Shown here piece by piece: positions 5,050 through 6,143 of a DNA stretch of 6,143 nt (position 1 is its first letter; every line of letters begins with the position of its first letter). The notes beneath the pieces were generated by a model. It was not told the origin of the DNA. It did no database searches and worked only from the letters and a program-made list of their open reading frames with translations. A program made the translations under genes and the position numbers. Source of the stretch: Chloroflexota bacterium (GTDB taxonomy: Bacteria; Chloroflexota; Anaerolineae; Anaerolineales; VGOW01); assembly GCA_016215145.1 (NCBI GenBank), contig JACRLA010000232.1, positions 1-6,143 of the forward strand, in the 5' to 3' direction.

Positions 5050-6143
5050 ATTCTTAGTCATATACAACCCCTCGATCTCGAATCCGCGTTTACGATAATA
5101 TGGGCGCGTGCCGATGGCGGAGATCACGGCGATCTTTTTGAATCCTGCTGACGCCGCCAACTCCTGCGCGGCGTTGATCAACTTGAGACCGACTCCAACG
5201 TGCTGCGCCTCACCTTCACTCTCATCACCCAACCCGAGCGATGGCCCATACACATGCACTTCGCGGATCATCGCGACATTCTCAATTTCGGGCAAACCCA
5301 ACGTTGCTCCCCTCTCCAGATGACGATCTTGTTCTTTGTCATCTGGAGAAGGGTTGGGGGTGAGGTCTGGGAGTGAGAGTCTTAGAAACCCCGCCACCTT
5401 ATCTTCTCTCGTTACAAACGAAATAAAATTCTCCATCCCGACTCGCGTCTCATACTGCATCACCTCGAGTCGCAGTTCATTCGCGTTTACGCTTGAGCCG
5501 CGCACTTCACGACAACGCAAACACTCGCACCTCAATCCGCGTTTGTGCATTTCTCGATCCGCATCCTGCCGCATGTTAGATCGTTTGCTACCCGCCACAA
5601 TGTTTGGCGCGGGGATGTCGCGGATGACGCGGTTGATGCGGCAATAGCGTGGAGTCCGCGCCATTGAGTCGGCGATCAGGTCAATTAATTCATCATCGCT
5701 ATACGGGTGATATTCGCCGCGTTGCCAGTATTCATACAGTTCAGCATTCGCCAGCAACGAACACGGATAAATTTTTAACTCGTCGGGACGAAAGGCAACA
5801 TCGCTCCACAGTTTCAAATAATCTGCGCGATCCGATTCGGGAGTTGCGCCCAAAAGATTCGGCATCCAATGAAGGACGATCTTAAAGCCCGCCGCCTTGA
5901 GCATCGTCACTGCTTCGCGCGTTTGCTCCACCGTGTGCCCGCGTTTGTTGAGAGCGAGAATGTGATCATCCAAACTCTGCGCGCCCATTTGCACTTTGGT
6001 CACACCCAGTTGGCGCAGCCAACGAATCTCGTCAGGGTTGATGTGGTCGGGTCGCGTTTCAATCACCAGACCTACGTTGCGATGAGCGTATGTCTCATTC
6101 CGTTGTTGCGCTTCTTCCAGTGAAGGTGTGTCGCGCTCGTTCA
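5026..6143 (-). CDS. elp3: Elp3-type tRNA wobble-uridine carboxymethyl transferase (radical SAM plus GNAT), N-terminus outside window
   Basis: Elp3 uses a radical SAM [4Fe-4S] centre and an acetyl-CoA-binding domain to start cm5U-type modification of U34 in tRNA; in bacteria and archaea it acts without the other Elongator subunits. The frame runs past base 6143, so the GTG at 6066 is internal and the cluster-binding cysteines are not visible. About 371 codons are present. Seen in order: radical SAM barrel segments 'GLVIETRPDHI' (near 6066), 'VQMGAQSLDD', 'MPNLLGATPESD', 'RPDELKIYP'; a linker with 'RVIRDIPAPNIVAG' and a CxCxxC zinc-type motif (near 5529-5512); then the GNAT domain with 'AGFLRLSLP', 'REVHVYG', acetyl-CoA loop 'QHVGVG' and 'YYRKRGFEIEG' with the tandem tyrosines (5100-5095). 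The GNAT domain carries an in-frame repeat insertion of about 24 residues (5296-5367). The final PEGSEP tail comes from a palindrome. The stop is TAG. Confidence 0.93.
   Translation of the reverse strand, partial: NERDTPSLEEAQQRNETYAHRNVGLVIETRPDHINPDEIRWLRQLGVTKVQMGAQSLDDHILALNKRGHTVEQTREAVTMLKAAGFKIVLHWMPNLLGATPESDRADYLKLWSDVAFRPDELKIYPCSLLANAELYEYWQRGEYHPYSDDELIDLIADSMARTPRYCRINRVIRDIPAPNIVAGSKRSNMRQDADREMHKRGLRCECLRCREVRGSSVNANELRLEVMQYETRVGMENFISFVTREDKVAGFLRLSLPDLTPNPSPDDKEQDRHLERGATLGLPEIENVAMIREVHVYGPSLGLGDESEGEAQHVGVGLKLINAAQELAASAGFKKIAVISAIGTRPYYRKRGFEIEGLYMTKNLPEGSEP
5296..5367 (-). repeat. Palindromic dispersed-type repeat inserted in frame into elp3
   Basis: The core is a perfect 12-bp inverted repeat: TCTCCAGATGAC (5313-5324) and GTCATCTGGAGA (5338-5349), with a 13-base loop; C-run against G-run pairing extends it outward beyond one mismatch. 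On the coding strand it opens with CTCACCCCCAACCCTTCTCC, which encodes LTPNPSP. It lies between 'GFLRLSLP' and 'LPEIENVAMIREVHVYG', where Elp3 relatives as I remember them have a much shorter link. The exact ends (here about 72 bases, 24 codons) are estimated. Confidence 0.75.

Noticed and set aside
4681..5151. Plus-strand open frame of 156 codons across the PPOX start, the intergenic region and the end of elp3
   Set aside because: It overlaps two convincing genes and a terminator hairpin on the other strand, and the product shows no domain pattern.
1..6143. CRISPR array, tRNA or rRNA gene, insertion sequence, phage or defence island
   Set aside because: I found no regularly spaced repeats, no tRNA-like cloverleaf, no transposase or integrase reading frame and no flanking target duplications.

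Overview
The window reads as ordinary chromosomal bacterial DNA, most likely from a member of the Chloroflexota (Anaerolineae-like). I infer this from the style of the ClpC N-terminus, a bacterial Elp3 of the kind known from Dehalococcoides, and a palindromic 'LTPNPSP'-coding repeat of a sort I recall as common in Chloroflexota and some other genomes. No database search was possible, so the taxonomy is inference.

Layout: (1) positions 1-492 (+) hold the C-terminal part of a class I SAM-dependent methyltransferase, cut by the left edge. (2) A long inverted repeat (493-555) lies between this gene and the convergent clpC gene; it can act as a terminator in both directions and is better placed for clpC. 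(3) Three genes on the minus strand form a tight unit, in transcription order: a small pyridoxamine-phosphate-oxidase-fold flavoprotein (4898-4551), a Fic-domain protein (4548-3073) and the AAA+ unfoldase ClpC (3054-559). The gaps are 2 and 18 bases. A strong -10 box lies only 8 bases before the first ATG, so the transcript may be leaderless. (4) A compact terminator hairpin (4934-4960) separates this unit from an upstream minus-strand elp3 gene (5026-6143), which is cut by the right edge.

Functionally, ClpC unfolds proteins for the ClpP protease, Fic proteins usually transfer AMP (or another nucleotide part) onto target proteins, and Elp3 modifies wobble uridines in tRNA. The Fic-ClpC pairing puts a likely protein-modifying enzyme directly upstream of a protein-unfolding machine, which is worth testing.

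The most interesting sequence-level signals are two in-frame additions inside conserved genes. One is a palindromic repeat that adds about 24 residues to the acetyltransferase domain of Elp3. The other is a perfect 27-bp tandem duplication in clpC that doubles a 9-residue segment at the start of the second AAA+ module. I see no RNA genes, CRISPR arrays, insertion sequences or phage genes. No gene-free stretch exceeds about 130 bases.
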